64,000 nt of DNA from Todiramphus chloris collaris (Eukaryota > Chordata > Aves > Coraciiformes > Alcedinidae), in the NCBI GenBank assembly GCA_025345505.1, contig JANVCC010000022.1, positions 30,577,213 through 30,641,212 on the forward strand, written 5' to 3'. Below, piece after piece: positions 12,101-27,100 of the stretch. Within the stretch, counting starts at the first letter, position 1; every line of letters starts with the position of its first letter. The translations under genes were made by a program, and so were the position numbers. The notes beneath the pieces were generated by a model. That model did no database searches. It was not told the DNA's origin and saw only the letters and a list, made by a program, of their open reading frames with translations.

Positions 12101-15100
12101 GGATTCTAACAGGTGTTACAGCAGAATTTTCAGAAGTGCTACTTCTATAAATATTAATGATTAATAATGTTTATCCAGCATCTTTCAATTACCACCTAAT
12201 TACAGTATGATAATATGTACCACTTATCTGCAGAGTGTTTTATAGACTTCAGCTAATGAATCTCAACACCTCAGTCAGACACATATGCATTATCCCAAAC
12301 CTACAACCACAGCTGAGTTACAGACAAAAACCTCAATTGCCTGTGGTTGTGTGGGCCTGTGCACGTTCTCCAGCATTCAGGCTACACCTCTCAAACAAAT
12401 TCATCAAACACTAAGGCTCGAACATTCACCTCTGTGTTGCCTTCAGGAAAAACTCATTTAGAGGAAGGAAACTGTAAAAAGCCTTCTGATAAGGACAATG
12501 CATTCTGCTCTATTCATTCTTTTCTAATAGAAAAATTTGTATTTTACCAATTTAAAATGACTCAGCCTTTAAAAAAAAAAAAAAAAAAAAAGCTATGTTA
12601 TATGAAGTTTAAGTCTTCAAAATTGGAATCAGGAGTTTTGATTTTGTAAGGAATGAGGGGGTTTGGGGCCAACCAGGGTATTTTTCACCTCCGGAGTAGC
12701 GTTTGAGAAGACTTACAATGTTTTTCATCTTCCACTCCAGGTAGAATGACATAAGTTTTGAAAATTCCCAGTGAAATTAAGCATTTGATTCTCCCTTAGT
12801 TTTCAGGATACCAATAAACTTCAGCTGAGCCCTTAATGCACAGGCTTACTTGTTCCATTTGGGAACTAGGGATGTGGTAGTTCTGTATATCAAATGCATA
12901 AATAAATTGCCCCTGCTATTCCCAGGCAGAGGCAAAGTTATGTTTTGAGGTAAATGCACACCATCACTCTGGTTTTCTTGTAAGCACTTTGTAAGTCTAA
13001 TAGTCTTGGATCTGCCACTTTGAGAACAGTAATGCTACGGTGATGGAGACTGATTCAGCAGGAGGTCAGATAGGGAAAGTAAATTTATCTGCAGGAGATT
13101 TCCAAGCATCCTTGTCTATGGGATTAGGAATCTAAGCTAAATATGCCTGAACAAAGCGATATTTATGATACTTTATATGAATGCAAAGGCTGCTATGCAT
13201 ATTAATTAAGGATCAAATTTGCTTTTAAACAGTGTGATATGGTGTTTAAGGTACCAAATAGCTTTCTCTTTGTTTCTTTATTTTCTGGTTGTCAAGGAGC
13301 TCACGATTATTGTGTATGGGACCTTTTCTCAAATTAGCTAATCCAAATCATGTTGCTAATGTACGTCTGCTCCAAAGATTAAGAAAAATAAGGAATTATT
13401 TTTTCCAGTCAGTATAATTCACGAGCTGTTGGGTTGTCGTTTTTGTATTCACTTCTGCTTTTCTCTGACCATTTTTTACATCACTGAAATCTGAAAACGT
13501 GTGAAATAAGATGCTCCAAATCCTTTATACATCACTACTCTCTTCTCTTAGCAGCACATTCCTTTTGGTAATTGTTGGTCTAGATTTTACCATGTCAAGA
13601 GCTGCATCCTGGAGTTTTTCTGGGCTCTCAGAAACTTGGAGTTGCTCAGATATGAAGAGTTAGAGATATTGTATGAGAATTTGAGTTAGAAGATGGCAGA
13701 ACTGTGAGGACTCTACTGTACCACACATATCAAGCAATGTCATGGCTACTCTGGGAGTGGGAGAGGTTGCTGAGGCTGCTCATTTCTCTAGATTGCCTTA
13801 TGATGAGAACTAACTACTCGCTAAGATGTGAAGAAGAAAATATACTTTTACTAGTCTAGCAGAACATTCCAGGTAATCAAAAAAGGACAGAAGTGGATTT
13901 TCAGAGATAGCGAGATCCACTGCTGTTTGTTTGGTATTTATCATGGGAACATGCTAGAGATTATTATTATAAGCCTTATGAATCCTTTAATCCAGGACAA
14001 ATCATTTATGAGTAATGTATGGATTAGATTGCCTGGGACACACTAGGAAATAGAATTCTGGAAGAGCCAAAAGCTCAACTTGTTGAAGTCTTCATAACTG
14101 TGCTGAGGCAAGGGAATAAGCCCTTAGTTCAAGTGTGGGGATCCCCAGACTCTTTAGTAAGTGGCAATGGGAGGCAATGGGGCTCTTACCCTCACCTTCC
14201 CAGTAACCGCTTTGTAAGTGGACATAAAGAAATCACTCTCACTACCCACCTTCACTGCACTAGTCCCCTGTGGTAAGAGGCTTCTTGCCATATGAAGCAG
14301 CAATATTTGCTGTTGGCTGCAACATCAGTTACAGGAAGGTTTGTTACATTTTTGAATCCCAAGCTTCATTCCTTAAGAGCTGTCCCCTTTTAGCTGGCTG
14401 CAAATCTTCACATTTTCTCCTATTTTCTAGCCTTGTGAATATTATTGTCACAGGGAGCTGAAGGAAGCAGGACATATTAGGAGGAGAGGAGGCAGAACCA
14501 GACCCCTGAGAATCTTCCTCACGCTCAGCTAAGTTTAAGCTTTGCATTCAAATGATGCTCAGGTCATAGAGATGTGGCTCAAGGTGCCCCAATAAGCTCT
14601 CTGCCAGACACCAAGCCATGTCCCAGGCAATTTGCCCACTACATTTACAGGACTTGGTGACATCTGGGAGTGAAGCCTGGATACATATGGAATATAATGA
14701 CTACCTGGGCTTGGGCTAGCCTTAAATGCTGGCTTCACCAACTCAGATGTCCCATAGCTGGTGATATAGGTGAGCATGGGATAGGTCAGGCAGCCTGCTC
14801 TTCTTTCTCCACTCTGATGGCCCACTCAGGCACAGGGAGGAGGTTTAGCCCTGTGTACGCACACGTGACTGTGGATATGTGTCTCACTCACGAGCATGGA
14901 TAGACTGCTCTCAGTTGAATGCCCTCACACATTACTCCTGCAAAGGACCAAACTCTGCATCAAGTTCTTGATTCCATCCAAATTATGAATTATGAAGGAA
15001 TAAAGAAGATGAACAGGAATCCTTTGACTGTATGAACTAGAATATGTTACAACATCAGTTGAATTCTGAGCTCATTCTTCTAGAATTTGTTCATCCCTCA

Positions 15101-18100
15101 GGCTCTTGCATTTGCTCTCATAGATTTAATTTACCCTGTTAGTTTTTGGTTGCCTGGCCTCAGCTTGGTGATCTCCTGTCTGATGGATACATCACATCTG
15201 CTGGCGCTCTCATCTATGCTGTCATCACCAGCTCCTCCAAATACATAGATTTCTTTTTCTCTTTCTACACAGAAAAGGAGGAAAAAACCAACCAAACCCC
15301 AGAATTGCTCAGACATGGGAAGAAATGATAAGCTTGTCAAACTGTGCCAAATTGGATTGAATTAGGTGACAAAGGATCCGAATCATGATACTGGTTCTGA
15401 ATAAGTAAATACCCCCCCTTTTTTCCAATTTCACAACACTCTGGAAGCAGTGGCTTTTCTTCTGAAATGCCAAAAAGCCCCAAAGCACTTCTCAGGTAGC
15501 ATGAGCTGATTTATGTGAGCATTTACCAGCACCTGAATGCAAGCTTGTTTACTTAACATTTTATGCACTGCGTGTCAATATTTACCCAACCTTCCTAACA
15601 AGAGAATTGATAGTGTTCAATTTGCAAGCCCAATGCTGTGTGCTAGCTGTGACATTGATATTGTCTTCTCTTGTTTTAGACCTCGGAGAGAAGCAAGTTT
15701 TTTTCCATCTTCTATTTATCCATTAATGCTGGAAGTTTGATCTCCACGTTTGTAACTCCTGTATTAAGAGGTCAGTGCTGATTTAGAATAAGACAATAAA
15801 TTAGCTGTCCTTTGACTACTCTGCTGTGTGTAGTTAGGCTCTTATGACAACTGAATGGCAGAAATTACACTGTCTGTGGAGTGGCCAGTGTATTGCATTT
15901 ACGCCTTGTTAATTCTGCCGTAGCAAGTGTAACAGATTTATAGTACTAGCAGACAAGTGTCAGAAACTATATTCCTGGTTGTATTTCAAAGCCAGCCTGA
16001 ACTGTGGACTTCAAATATGAAAGGGGGAAGAACCCATATAGTTACCTAATCCTTCCCATTGCCGGTGAAGGATTATTCCCCCATTTTGCATACAGGTAGT
16101 CTGTGGATTAGAACTGATCTCTGCTGTCCTTTGTGGGTGTCAGGGGTGAGAAGTTCAGCAGGGCTGGTTTTGAGGCCCTACCTTCTCCCACCCACAGGGT
16201 ACGCTGACTTCTGAAGAGCTCTGTCCTGGCACCCAAGAATATCTTCATGGGTCTGCTTGCAAGATTGCATCCCTGAGCAGCTAGCCTTGAAGACAAAGCA
16301 CAGGCCTATGCCCCACTTAAGACCTACTTTACATTCTAGCCAGCTTGCACAATCCCTTTTAGTCCCTGAGTCTTCCTGCACTTCATTGTATCCCAGCGGC
16401 TAGAAGCAAGGGGATTGACACGCTCTATATACAGACCCAGAGGCAGAGCAGCAGCCCACAGGCAATGGGGACAGAAACAAGGTAGCCTTCACACTAAGTA
16501 GTAATTTTTTTAATTCCATCCCGGCTTCCAGCAAGCTTTCTTTGCTCAGAGCGGTTATTTTAACAGGCTGTTCATTTCACAAGGTGGTGGGCAACTGTGC
16601 TTGTCTCATATTTACACCACATGTACAGGCAAAATCAAATGTTTTATCTCTTGCTCTTTCTTTCACTGATGTCCCCAGGTCAGCATTCTAGTAGGAAGGG
16701 GCTTTTGCTCAATGTTGTCAATGGGCAGGTGAAAATCCCTTCCCCTTCAAACATCAAAGCCTGTGCCACTATAGCCTCACAATAAACTAGTTGCAACATG
16801 GAAATGAGGTGGAAAGGATGGGGAAAGAGTAAAATTTCTGCTAAGTCTGAAAGTTTTTCTCAGAATAGCAAGAAGTGCAGTTCACAGACATTTGTCAGAA
16901 ATGTGGAATATATACTTTTAGGTGAACTCCAACTCATTTTGCATGTCAAAAGTTCAGTGTGCCCATAATGCATAATGTTTTGCTGCCAGCTTTGTTGAAT
17001 TTCAGCTAATTTGCTGAAAATAAGTAAATAAATGCCATGCACGCACCCAGCTATGCAGCTGACCGTGACTGCCCAGGGACGACAAACAGGAACAACTGAA
17101 AGCTTCATGAGTTGGTTTCCTATTAACTATGTTGGCTTATTTTAGCTTTTTTGTTATTACTGCATGGAAGAATGCAGCAATTTGTAGCCACTGGCATAGA
17201 AACACAACCCCCACCCGTTTGCTGTTTGGAACTGGATTTCTAAATTCACGTAGTGTGAGAGCTGACCCAGTCCAAGAGGTGTGGGGTTTCAGTAAAGCAT
17301 AGCTCAGATCAATCAGAGCCATGAAGCAGGCTGCCTCAGTGAGATTGGGAAAGTGATGAGAAAGGGAACTGGAATTTTAAGATTAATCCTCTGCTCCTGC
17401 TTATACAGTAAGGGTATTAGCTTCCACTTTGTCCTCTGTAGGCTGCGATGATATGAGATTCAGGTTGTTAGCTCAATAACTCATGCAGCTGGCACAAATG
17501 ATGTGGAAGCATACTACTGGTTATTTAGATCTAGGGAAATACAGAATGGCTTCAGGTTATTTTAAATGTTGCAGGGTTTCTTCCCAATTACCGTTCCTAC
17601 TACTACTTTCTACTTGTTTGCCTGCCCCCTCCCTTCTACTGTTCTCGTCAATATCCCATTATCAGCTGCTTTTGCTGGCAGACACTAACCTTGCTTCCAA
17701 ATTGTCTTCATCAAGGGAGGACAACTGTTTCAAGGAGATTCAATTCACTGTGTCAAGCACCAGCAAAGATCTAAAGCCAGGGGAAGTGACTGATTTAGGG
17801 GAAGGGAATCAAAGGCTCCAGCAACATAAGTCTGACTGTAATGAGGTGCTTATATTTCTGACTTCTTTTTCAGGGGATGTGAAATGTTTTGGAGAGGATT
17901 GTTATGCACTGGCTTTTGGTGTCCCAGCAGCCCTAATGGTGTTGGCTCTTGGTAAGTAGAAACAATAATACTTGTAATAAGAGTTATAATTTTTGAGTCC
18001 ATGGATAAATGAGAAAATGTGCAAATTCAATAGCTCTGGATTGATACTGTGATGGGAAACTCAAGGGGCTGCAGTCATCCAAGTACTCTGCAGTTCAGAC

Positions 18101-21100
18101 CAGCAAGAAAAATCACTAGTTCACTTAGTGGTGGGCACACCATGGTTTTACTGCAATCTGTTATCACGATACTGATGAGAGGGTGGTCTGGTGGATGTTT
18201 CGCTATAAAATTTCCTTGCTCTATAAAGCAAAGGGAGGCATGGAAATGACTCTTCTGATGGCTTGCAGCTTTGCCTAGGAGCAAGCCTGGCATCTGAACT
18301 GCAGTCTGAGCAGTCCTTGGAGTTGCCCAGCTTACAGAAGAGAAGCTTAGCATGCCACTTCTAACTTTTCAACAGGCTCTTTGCAGCTTAGGGCCATCTT
18401 TAATGGCTCAGACTTTTACTGCAGAATTTATGCAACACAGAAATTGCAGAAGGAGCTAAATGAGATGTTACTTTACTCTGAGCTGTCTCACTTTGCTTGG
18501 CTGAAGCACAGTAACAATGACAAGTTATTATTATGTTGCAATAAAAAGCCCTTATTGTCCAAGTGTCATGAGGAAGATGCAATCACCCTGCTTCCTAAAG
18601 CTTGCATCTTAGCCCCACTAATGTACATATCAAGATTTCTTCTTCAACCCTTATAAAATGCTCAGCAATACCCACATTCTTGCTGTTCCTCCTTGGTAGC
18701 TAATACAGGGAACACCCCATTAGCTGTAGTTTCACAGTTGCAAGCTGCTGAGGGGACCAGTCCCCTTATTACACTGCATTCGAGATGTTTTGACCCAGCA
18801 TGGGGTGACATCTCATTCAGCCTGTTAGCTTAATTGAGAGACCAAGCAATTGTGTGATTTCACCACAGCATCTATGATTTGAAAAGTTCATCCCTCAGAG
18901 AATGTGAATGTTGCTCTCTCCCCTCAAACTTCCATCAGAGTGAAGAACACTCTTCCCATCAGGACACTGGAAAAATGTCATCAGGCCACAGCTAATGTTA
19001 CAGCAATTATTTACAAAAATGTGCATGGTCACGAGCCTGAGAAGCTTCTCTTTTCCCCTGTGGCCTGTTCCTATCAGTTTAAGGCAGCGCAGGCTCGTCT
19101 GTGCACCATTGTGTGATGAATGTTTCTAGCAGAGTAGTAGTTGCCCAGGGGAAAATGGACGTGTAAATATTGCAGTTTCGGTGAGGGCATCAATCAAGAT
19201 GTGTTTTTAGCTAGTATCCTGCTGCCAGGTTCCACGGCCTGCCCAGCAAAGCAGCTCTGTGTTCTTTTGTAACGTGCTAAAATGCTCTTGGAAGTGATAT
19301 ATTTGACTATGTGAGCAGCATGCAGAACTGTAGAAAATAGTCTTTCAGCCCTTACTGGACCTCTCCCCATGATGATGGAAAGCAAGAATAGATTTAGAAG
19401 CGGAATGGAAATGTTATAGAGCAAGATTTTTCTGGGCTGCTTCAGATTCAGAAAGATGAGGGAAGATGGATACCATTTAATTCCAAATGCCAAACCTAAT
19501 GCAGGAACCTTGGTTCTCAAAGGAGTCAATGGCATTGCCAGAAAGTATTTCAGCAAACCTAATGAATCACATTTTAGAGGCACCAACAGGTCCACAGGGA
19601 GATGCTAAAAATTAGGTCTTGCAGCTACCTACTCTGGGTGACTTTGGACAAGTGTCTTTCAGTGTGACTCATCTAAACTGACTTCAGAGGTCTCTCTGAC
19701 AGTTCTGCAAGTTGAAACTGGATGCAAAGGGTCATCATAGTCAGAAAAGAAAAATGGTGAGTTCCACGCAGTGTCCTAGGCCTGCTCTGTTAGGACAGAG
19801 CTGCTTGTATTTCTCCATGGGCTGGGGATTGACCCAGACAATTGAGTTAGTTCAAAAACTTGAGGCTGGCTTATTATATGGATTTCACACTAAGCTTTTA
19901 TTGTACTTCTCCCTGCTAACATCTCTGGAATTGCAGTATGCTCAGAGGCTCTCAAAGAGCAGGACAAATTATATGTAATCAGCCCCATCTCTGACAGGAT
20001 TTTGAAGCCTCAGTCCAATATTCTTTGTTCTTTGAGGGAGAAAACCAAGACAGAACGATAACTTAAATTGTATATCCCTTTGTGGAAACGATAAATGGAG
20101 GTATTTTCTGTTAACACCAGTGTGTGGTGCAGTGATCTTTGTGGCAGTTTCCTCTGAAATGTGTGTGAGATGCAAGTACACACAGCCCATGCTAGATGTG
20201 GATTAATCCTCACACAGTTGCAATGAGTCAGGGCTGATTTCCAACATCAGGTGCAACAACTCAATGGAGATTGTGTTTTAAGTTTGGCCTACAAAAAGCA
20301 TAGAATTTTCAAAGCTTTGATTCCCAGCACACATCAAATGTGATGGTGCCTGTTGTGCCAGAGCAGATCCTGAGAAGGTGATAGTGACTTCCTAGAGATC
20401 ACACTGCTTCCTGTAGGATGTTGCATTTTCTACCATCCGAAGATATTAAAGGAGTCTTGTATAGCTGTTTTGTTAAAGGTGCAGCCCTCTAAGCCCCAAG
20501 GGCAGAGGATTTCTGTTGCATCCAGGGGTGGGAGATCCTTCCCAAAAGCCAGTGCAAGATTGAGTTTCAGCCATGTGAATTCCCATTTGAATTCTAATAC
20601 TTTTTCAGTTGTGTTCATTGCTGGAAGTGGACTGTACAGAAAAACACCGCCACAAGGGAACATCTTACTGGAAGTGTGCAAATGCATTGGGGTAAGTGTG
20701 CCATTCTCTCTTTCTTGTGCATGACTCTGAGCTTGCTGGGCAGAAAAGTGAAAAGGAAAAGGGGAGGTGACATTTGGAGTTCTTCTATATGCTGCTCTTG
20801 GATAGATTTCTGATGAGACATGAGGAATAAGAAACACATTTAGGTCCTAGTTTATTCATTCAACATTTCAACTATTTTTCCTTAGGTCCATGAACTGTTC
20901 AGCTGATGTCAGTAGAACCACTAGTAGGAAATGATGGTGGGGACTGAACTGAAAGGAAAATTCAGAAACTCAGAGAGCATCAGATATATGACTCCATTTT
21001 TTTGAGCTGAATAATTTTACTGAAGTTTATCAGTTCATCAGACAGCAATAGTAAACATATTATGCACATTCAGCATATTCCTGTAAATGCAAGAGACACC

Positions 21101-24100
21101 TGCTGAAGTTGCATTATAGCTTTATCAATTATTTTTCATGCCGTGTGAGCTGAATGAGTGTAGTATGTGAAAAAATACTTTATTATTAGGTGGATAATGA
21201 TGTTTCTTTTTTAGGAAACTGTTACTAGCAGCAGATGTTTTCTTTATACCTGGATCAATCCTAGTGACAGACTTACCTTGAGGAAACAGGCCAGATTTTA
21301 GAGATAGGATTTCTGAGTGAAGTCTGCCATTCTTTTTGCCAGGGTAAATGTGTTCAGTGTGTTCAGCAACAAGTAGCACACAGCATAAACAAGGTTCTCT
21401 ATGTGAGTAACCAACTAGAATGCATTAAGCTTAACCCAGGGGGAGGTGGTGAAAGAGTTGAAAGCATATGGGTACGAGTTAAGGGACATGTGAACACGGG
21501 TGATACTGTTGTGGGCATCTACTACAAGACCATCAAACCAGGAAGAAGCTGTCAACAAGGCCTTCTACAGGCAGCTGGAAGTAACCTCAAGATCACGTGC
21601 CCTGGTGCTTATTGGGTGACTTCAATCACCCTGATATTAGTTGGAAAGATCACACAGCCAGACATAAGCAGTCCAAAAGGGTCCTGCAGTGCATTGATGA
21701 CAACTTTTTGCTTCAGGTGGTTAAAGAACCAACAAGGAGAGGTGCAATGCTTGATCTTGTATTAAGAAACAAAGAAGGCCTGTTTGCAGATGTTATAGTT
21801 GGGGGTAGTCTTGGCTGTAGTGACCACGACATGTTAGAGTTTAATATCATTAGGGAAAGAAGCAGGGTAATAAGTAAAACTTCTACCCTGGACTTTAAGA
21901 GGGCTAACTTTGTCCTCTTCAAAAATCTACTTAGAAGTATCCCACGGACTAGGGCTCTAGAAGGTAAGGGGGCCCAAGAGAGCTGGTTAATTTTCAAACA
22001 TTACCTCCTCCAAGTTCAAGATAAATGTATTGTCTTAAAAAAAAAAAATTCAAGTGGAGGAGGCAGGAGACCTGCATGGAAGGTCTTTCTTATTTGAAAA
22101 ATCATGGAGAACAGGAGAGATGCCTGATGACTGGAAGAAAGCCATTGTCAGTCCAACCTTCAGAAAGGGCAAGAGGGAAGACACAGGCAACTACAGACTG
22201 GTCAGCCTCATGTCCATCCCTGGAAAGGTGGTGGAGCAGATCATTCTGGAGGCCATCTCTAACCACGTGGAAGAAAAGAAGCGTATCAGGAGTAGTCAAC
22301 ATAGCTTTACCAAAGGGAAATCCTGCTTGACTAATCTGATACCCTTCTATGAAGCCATGACCAAATAGGTAGATGAAGGGAGCACAGTGACTTCACTTCA
22401 GTAAGGCTTTTGATACCGTCTCTCATAAGATCTTTGTAGGAAAACTCTAGAAATGTGGCATAGGCAACTGGTCTCTGAGGTGGATTAAAAACTGGCTCAA
22501 TAACAGAGTTCAGAGGGTTGTAATCAGTGTCAAGCCAGAGGCTTGTGGCCAGTGTGTGTTCCCCAGGGATCAGTACTGGGCCTAGTTTTGTTCAATATAT
22601 TCATCAATGACCTGAATGAAAGGATGGAGTGTACCCTTGGCAAGTTTGCTGATGATAAAAAAGTGGGAGGGGTGACTGACACACCAGAAGGCTGTGAATC
22701 CATCAAGTGAGATCTGGACAGGCTAGAGAGCTGTGCAAAGGTGAACCTCCTGAGGCTCAATGAGGACAAGTGTAGAGTCCTGTATCTGGGGAGGAATAAC
22801 AGCAGGCACCAGTACAGGTTAGGGGGTCATCCAGCTGGAAAGCAGCACCACAGAGAAAGACCTTGGAGTCCTAGTGGATAGCAAGTTATCCATGGGACAG
22901 CAATGTGCCCTTGCAGCCAGGAAAGCCAATGGCATCCTGGGATGCATTAAGAAAACTGTGTCCAGCAGGTCGAGGAAGGTTCTCCTCCCCCTCTACTCTG
23001 TCCTAGTGAGACCACACCTGGAATACTGTGTACGGTTTTGGGCTCCCCAATTTAAGAGAGACAGGGGATCTACTGGAAAGACTCCAACAGAGAGTGATGA
23101 GGATGATTAAGGGACTTGAGCATCTCCCCTATGAGGAAAGACTGAGGGAACTGGGGCTGTTTAGTCTTGAGAAGAGAAGACTGAGAGGGGACCTTCTTAA
23201 TGTCTATAAATATCTGAAGAGTGGGTGTCAAATGGAAGGAGCCAATCTATTTTCTGTAGTGCCCAGCAATAGGACAAGGAACAATGGGTATAAACTTGAG
23301 CATAGAAGGTTCCACCTCAACATGAGGAGGAACTTCTTTACTGTGAGGGTGATGGAGCACTGGGACAAGCTGCCCAGAGAAGTTGTGGAGTCTCCTCTAG
23401 AGACTTTCAAAATCTGTCTGGATGTGTTCCTGAGTGACATGCCCTAGGTGATCCTGCTTTGGAAGGGGGGTTGGACTCAATGATCTCTTGAGGTCCCTTC
23501 CAACCCCTAACGTTCTATGATTCTATGATAAGTTACAGATTTGAAGTTACTTATTTCTCCTCCAGTGAGAAACCAACTTGAAAGCTGGTCTAGGAGTGAG
23601 TGAGGCATGGACTGTACCAGGAATACGCAAAAAAGGGTTCTACAGAATAAGAAGGAAGTGAGAGTTCTAATTTTTACTTTGATTTGGATAATGAGGCATT
23701 TCCTCCCCAGCACAGTGGTCAATCTGAGAGGTTCTTTTTGGAAGAGAACTGAAGAAAAAATGTTTAAACTTTTACTGTGTATCAGGTTTTAAACCAACCA
23801 TAAAACAACCTTTGGGGACTAGTGCCTGATTTGTTTTTGAAAGACAAGCCCATGAGGTAGTTCATTCCCACATCACACCTTTAATTAACCAATGTCACAG
23901 AAACTTCCCTGCAGAGAATTGGTCATAAAGCATCCAATCTGAGATTTTGGAAGCGTCCAGCAAACCTCTGCAACTTTCTGGCTCTACTTACATTTGGGAA
24001 TGGGGAGGGCAGTCTTGAGTTGGGAATGTGACAAGGGCAGGTAAGCCACAGGGGAGTTACTCACCTGTTTTTCTCCCTAGTTTGCTATTAAAAACCGACT

Positions 24101-27100
24101 GAAAAACCGCTCCCGTCAGGTTCCAAAGAGAGATCACTGGCTTGACTGGGCATCAGAAAAATACTCGGTAAGCAATGCTCTACCTGGCAGGTTTGTAAGG
24201 GGAAGGGGGGAAATGGGCAGACAGACAGGGGAGGTAGTAAGACTGACCTGGCCACATTATTCCCCACATGCACCCGACTCTCATTTGTCCTGTCCTTTCC
24301 CACTTCTGTACTCTCCTGACCCTCACTGGACAGTTTAGGTGCTGCACTGAATTACAGAAATGCAAGTATGTCCAATATCATGAATAAGTGCAATGAATAA
24401 CTGTCATGCAGGAAGAAATAGGAGCCCTCATGCTTTGTGGCTTGAAGCACTTGTTGGCTTTTCAGCCCCATCTTACCTTTTTGCCTGTTCCCTTTGTAGA
24501 AACAGCTGATCGGGGAGGTTAAAATGGTGACACGTGTTCTCTTCCTCTTCATACCGCTGCCAATGTTCTGGGCCCTGTTTGATCAGCAGGTACAGTACAG
24601 TGTGTTGCAGGTCTGCCTGCAGGCCTGTGTTTGCACCCTGATCCTTCCAGGGTAACACTAAAGCATCCTGGGGACACAGAGCACCACACTCCTTCCAGAT
24701 GTCTAAGGGCTTGCTAAGGCAGCACCCACCATCTCTGCTGGCCATCCTTTCACAGTGCTGCTGGGTGTCTGGCCCAGGAGGGTGAGAAGGATGAATGTGC
24801 CCTGAGTAATGGCAGGTGTACAGGGAAGGAATAGATGGGAAATAAGACCTCCAGCACTGTCGTCTTCTCTGTCCCCGTATTTTCTAGTCCCATAGAACTA
24901 GGAAGAAGGCTTGACAGCTGTCTGTTTTCTCCTTAGGGATCCAGGTGGACTTTGCAAGCCACAAAAATGAATGCTGATTTTGTAAGTACTAAATGTCACT
25001 GGGGCTGGTAACACTACTAGTAGCATCACTATTCTTGCTTTTTAACTGGAGTCTCCCAGTACTAAGAGCATCTGCTTGATAAGTCTGGGTAAGTTGCACT
25101 TCTGGTGACTAGAAGCAAGAGGCTCTGTGCAGCCGTATTCAGTTCATCACAGCACATCTTGGCAAGGAGTGAAGGCTGGAGAGCCATCAGCAGCCTGCAA
25201 GGTCAGAAGTGCTGACCTACTGACAACCAGTTGCTCTGTGACTGTAAGCAGGTAGGATTTCCAGCTTGTCTACCCCTGCTGAAGACAGAGAAGTCAGGGA
25301 ACGTTCATACAGCCTCTGTAAGTTGTAACTAGAGCTACTGTGGTTTTATATTTCTTCTCTGGCTTATCTGGTCTTATATTAATGAAGCCTCTTAAAACCA
25401 ACAAGAATCTTGTGTATAGGGTAGAGAAGTGATGAGGATTAATTAGTCAGTAGACAGAAAGTTCTTCAAAGATGCAGACAGACAGTGGTGCAGGGTGCAG
25501 TGGCAGATATATGTGTAGATCATCTATCTGCCTAAAGATGCCACCATACAGGGCTGGTTTCCAGACATACTTTTTAACAGGGCATCTGTATCTTACCTGT
25601 GGGTGCTCACTTCAGAATTTAGGATTGTAAATGCCCATTTTCCAGTTTAAAATTGACTTAAAGCCCCAAATTTGAGCCCTTCTATGTCTCTCCTGTTAAA
25701 AATGGGGCTCTTAGCATGTGATAAACATTAGGCTTAATTAATTCAAACAAGGTATGAAGAAAGACTGCATCTTGGGTAATATTTGTCCACCTCAGAAAGA
25801 CAAAACAATGAAAGTCCATCTAATCTTTGTGATGTGTGTCTAAAAATTTTGTTTTCTGCTGGTTCACTCACATGTACTTAGTGATCCATTAACAGAACAT
25901 CTAAGAATCACCAGGCGTCACTTATTAAACGCTCCCTGGTGGAGAGGGACATAAAATTCAGGGCTTTTATCACACCAGCTTGGGTAGGTTTTTGGCTTGT
26001 GTTTCAGTCTCATCCACTCTACAGTGGTGAGTTGTCCCAGCTCATGAAGGTGAGAATTAACTACGGCATTGGGGTGATCCCACCATTATGCTTGCTGGAG
26101 TTCACGTTTGTAATATTCCATGCTTTTCCCTTCCAAAGACAAAGGGCTCAGCTAGGAAGTCCAGTGTCAAGCAGGGTATGATTTAGTATGAAATGAAATA
26201 TTTGCAGGCTTGTTTTCTAATGGCACATTTGGCATACTGTATACAAATCCCATCTTGGGCACTGGTGCTCCCATTCCTCCCCATTCACCTAGTTCATGGC
26301 TCAGCCAGTCTGAAAGATGGGTCTCAGTACCTGTCATAGGCTGCGTCCCGGCTGCCGTATATCAAGGACTGAGTGTAGCTTTCTTCTGCAAAATAATTCT
26401 CATCAAACACTGTGTCCTTAGATGGCAGGTGTTAAGAGCACAATATCAGCTGCTAAAGCATTTGAGGAAATCACCTTTGCTGCTAAGGCCACTACTGGAC
26501 TGGTTGTTTATTTGCCATATGCACTGTTATATTATGGTGGTTATGAATCACTTGGAATATCTTTTTGTTTCAGGGAATATATGTTCTCCAGCCTGACCAA
26601 ATGCAGGTAAAAGATACTATAGGGTAGGACATAACCCTTAGGAATTTATTTTCTTTTCTCTCACTTTTTTTTCCTTGGGACCAGTGGCCTTTCTCTGCTC
26701 CTTTTGAATGTAATATCAGTGTTCCTGCTGACAACTGTGGTGTGGTCTCTGCCTTATTGCTCACTAGATGTTTTTCAAGCTTAGTCTTGGGGTTCAGAAG
26801 ACCTCAAGGATGTCCTAACACAGAGGCTGAATCCTGTAGAGTAGTGCAGAGGTGTGGGGAGACTTGCCACCGTAATGGTTCTTGAGCTGGTGCTGGCATT
26901 TGGAGGATGCAAGCTGTGTCTCCTTTTAATGTGCCCTTCTGCTGGGATGAGTGTTGTACATGACATATGTTTTCTTTCTCCCTTTCTGCAGGGCAGATGA
27001 AAATGTGAGGGCTCCAAGGCAGTGCCGTGTTGTCACAGTTGATTATAATTCTTATGCTGAACAGCTCTGGAGAAATTCAAAGCTGTTCTGTTCCCTGAAG

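Noticed and set aside
12347-12600. Possible processed retrocopy or SINE ending in the 21-base A run
   Set aside because: The upstream sequence matches no gene I know, has no RNA polymerase III boxes and shows no flanking direct repeats.
17483-17959. 158-codon open frame on the + strand
   Set aside because: Only its last 26 codons (SLC15A2 exon 7) are coding; the rest is intron reading through by chance, with a clear acceptor at the exon boundary.
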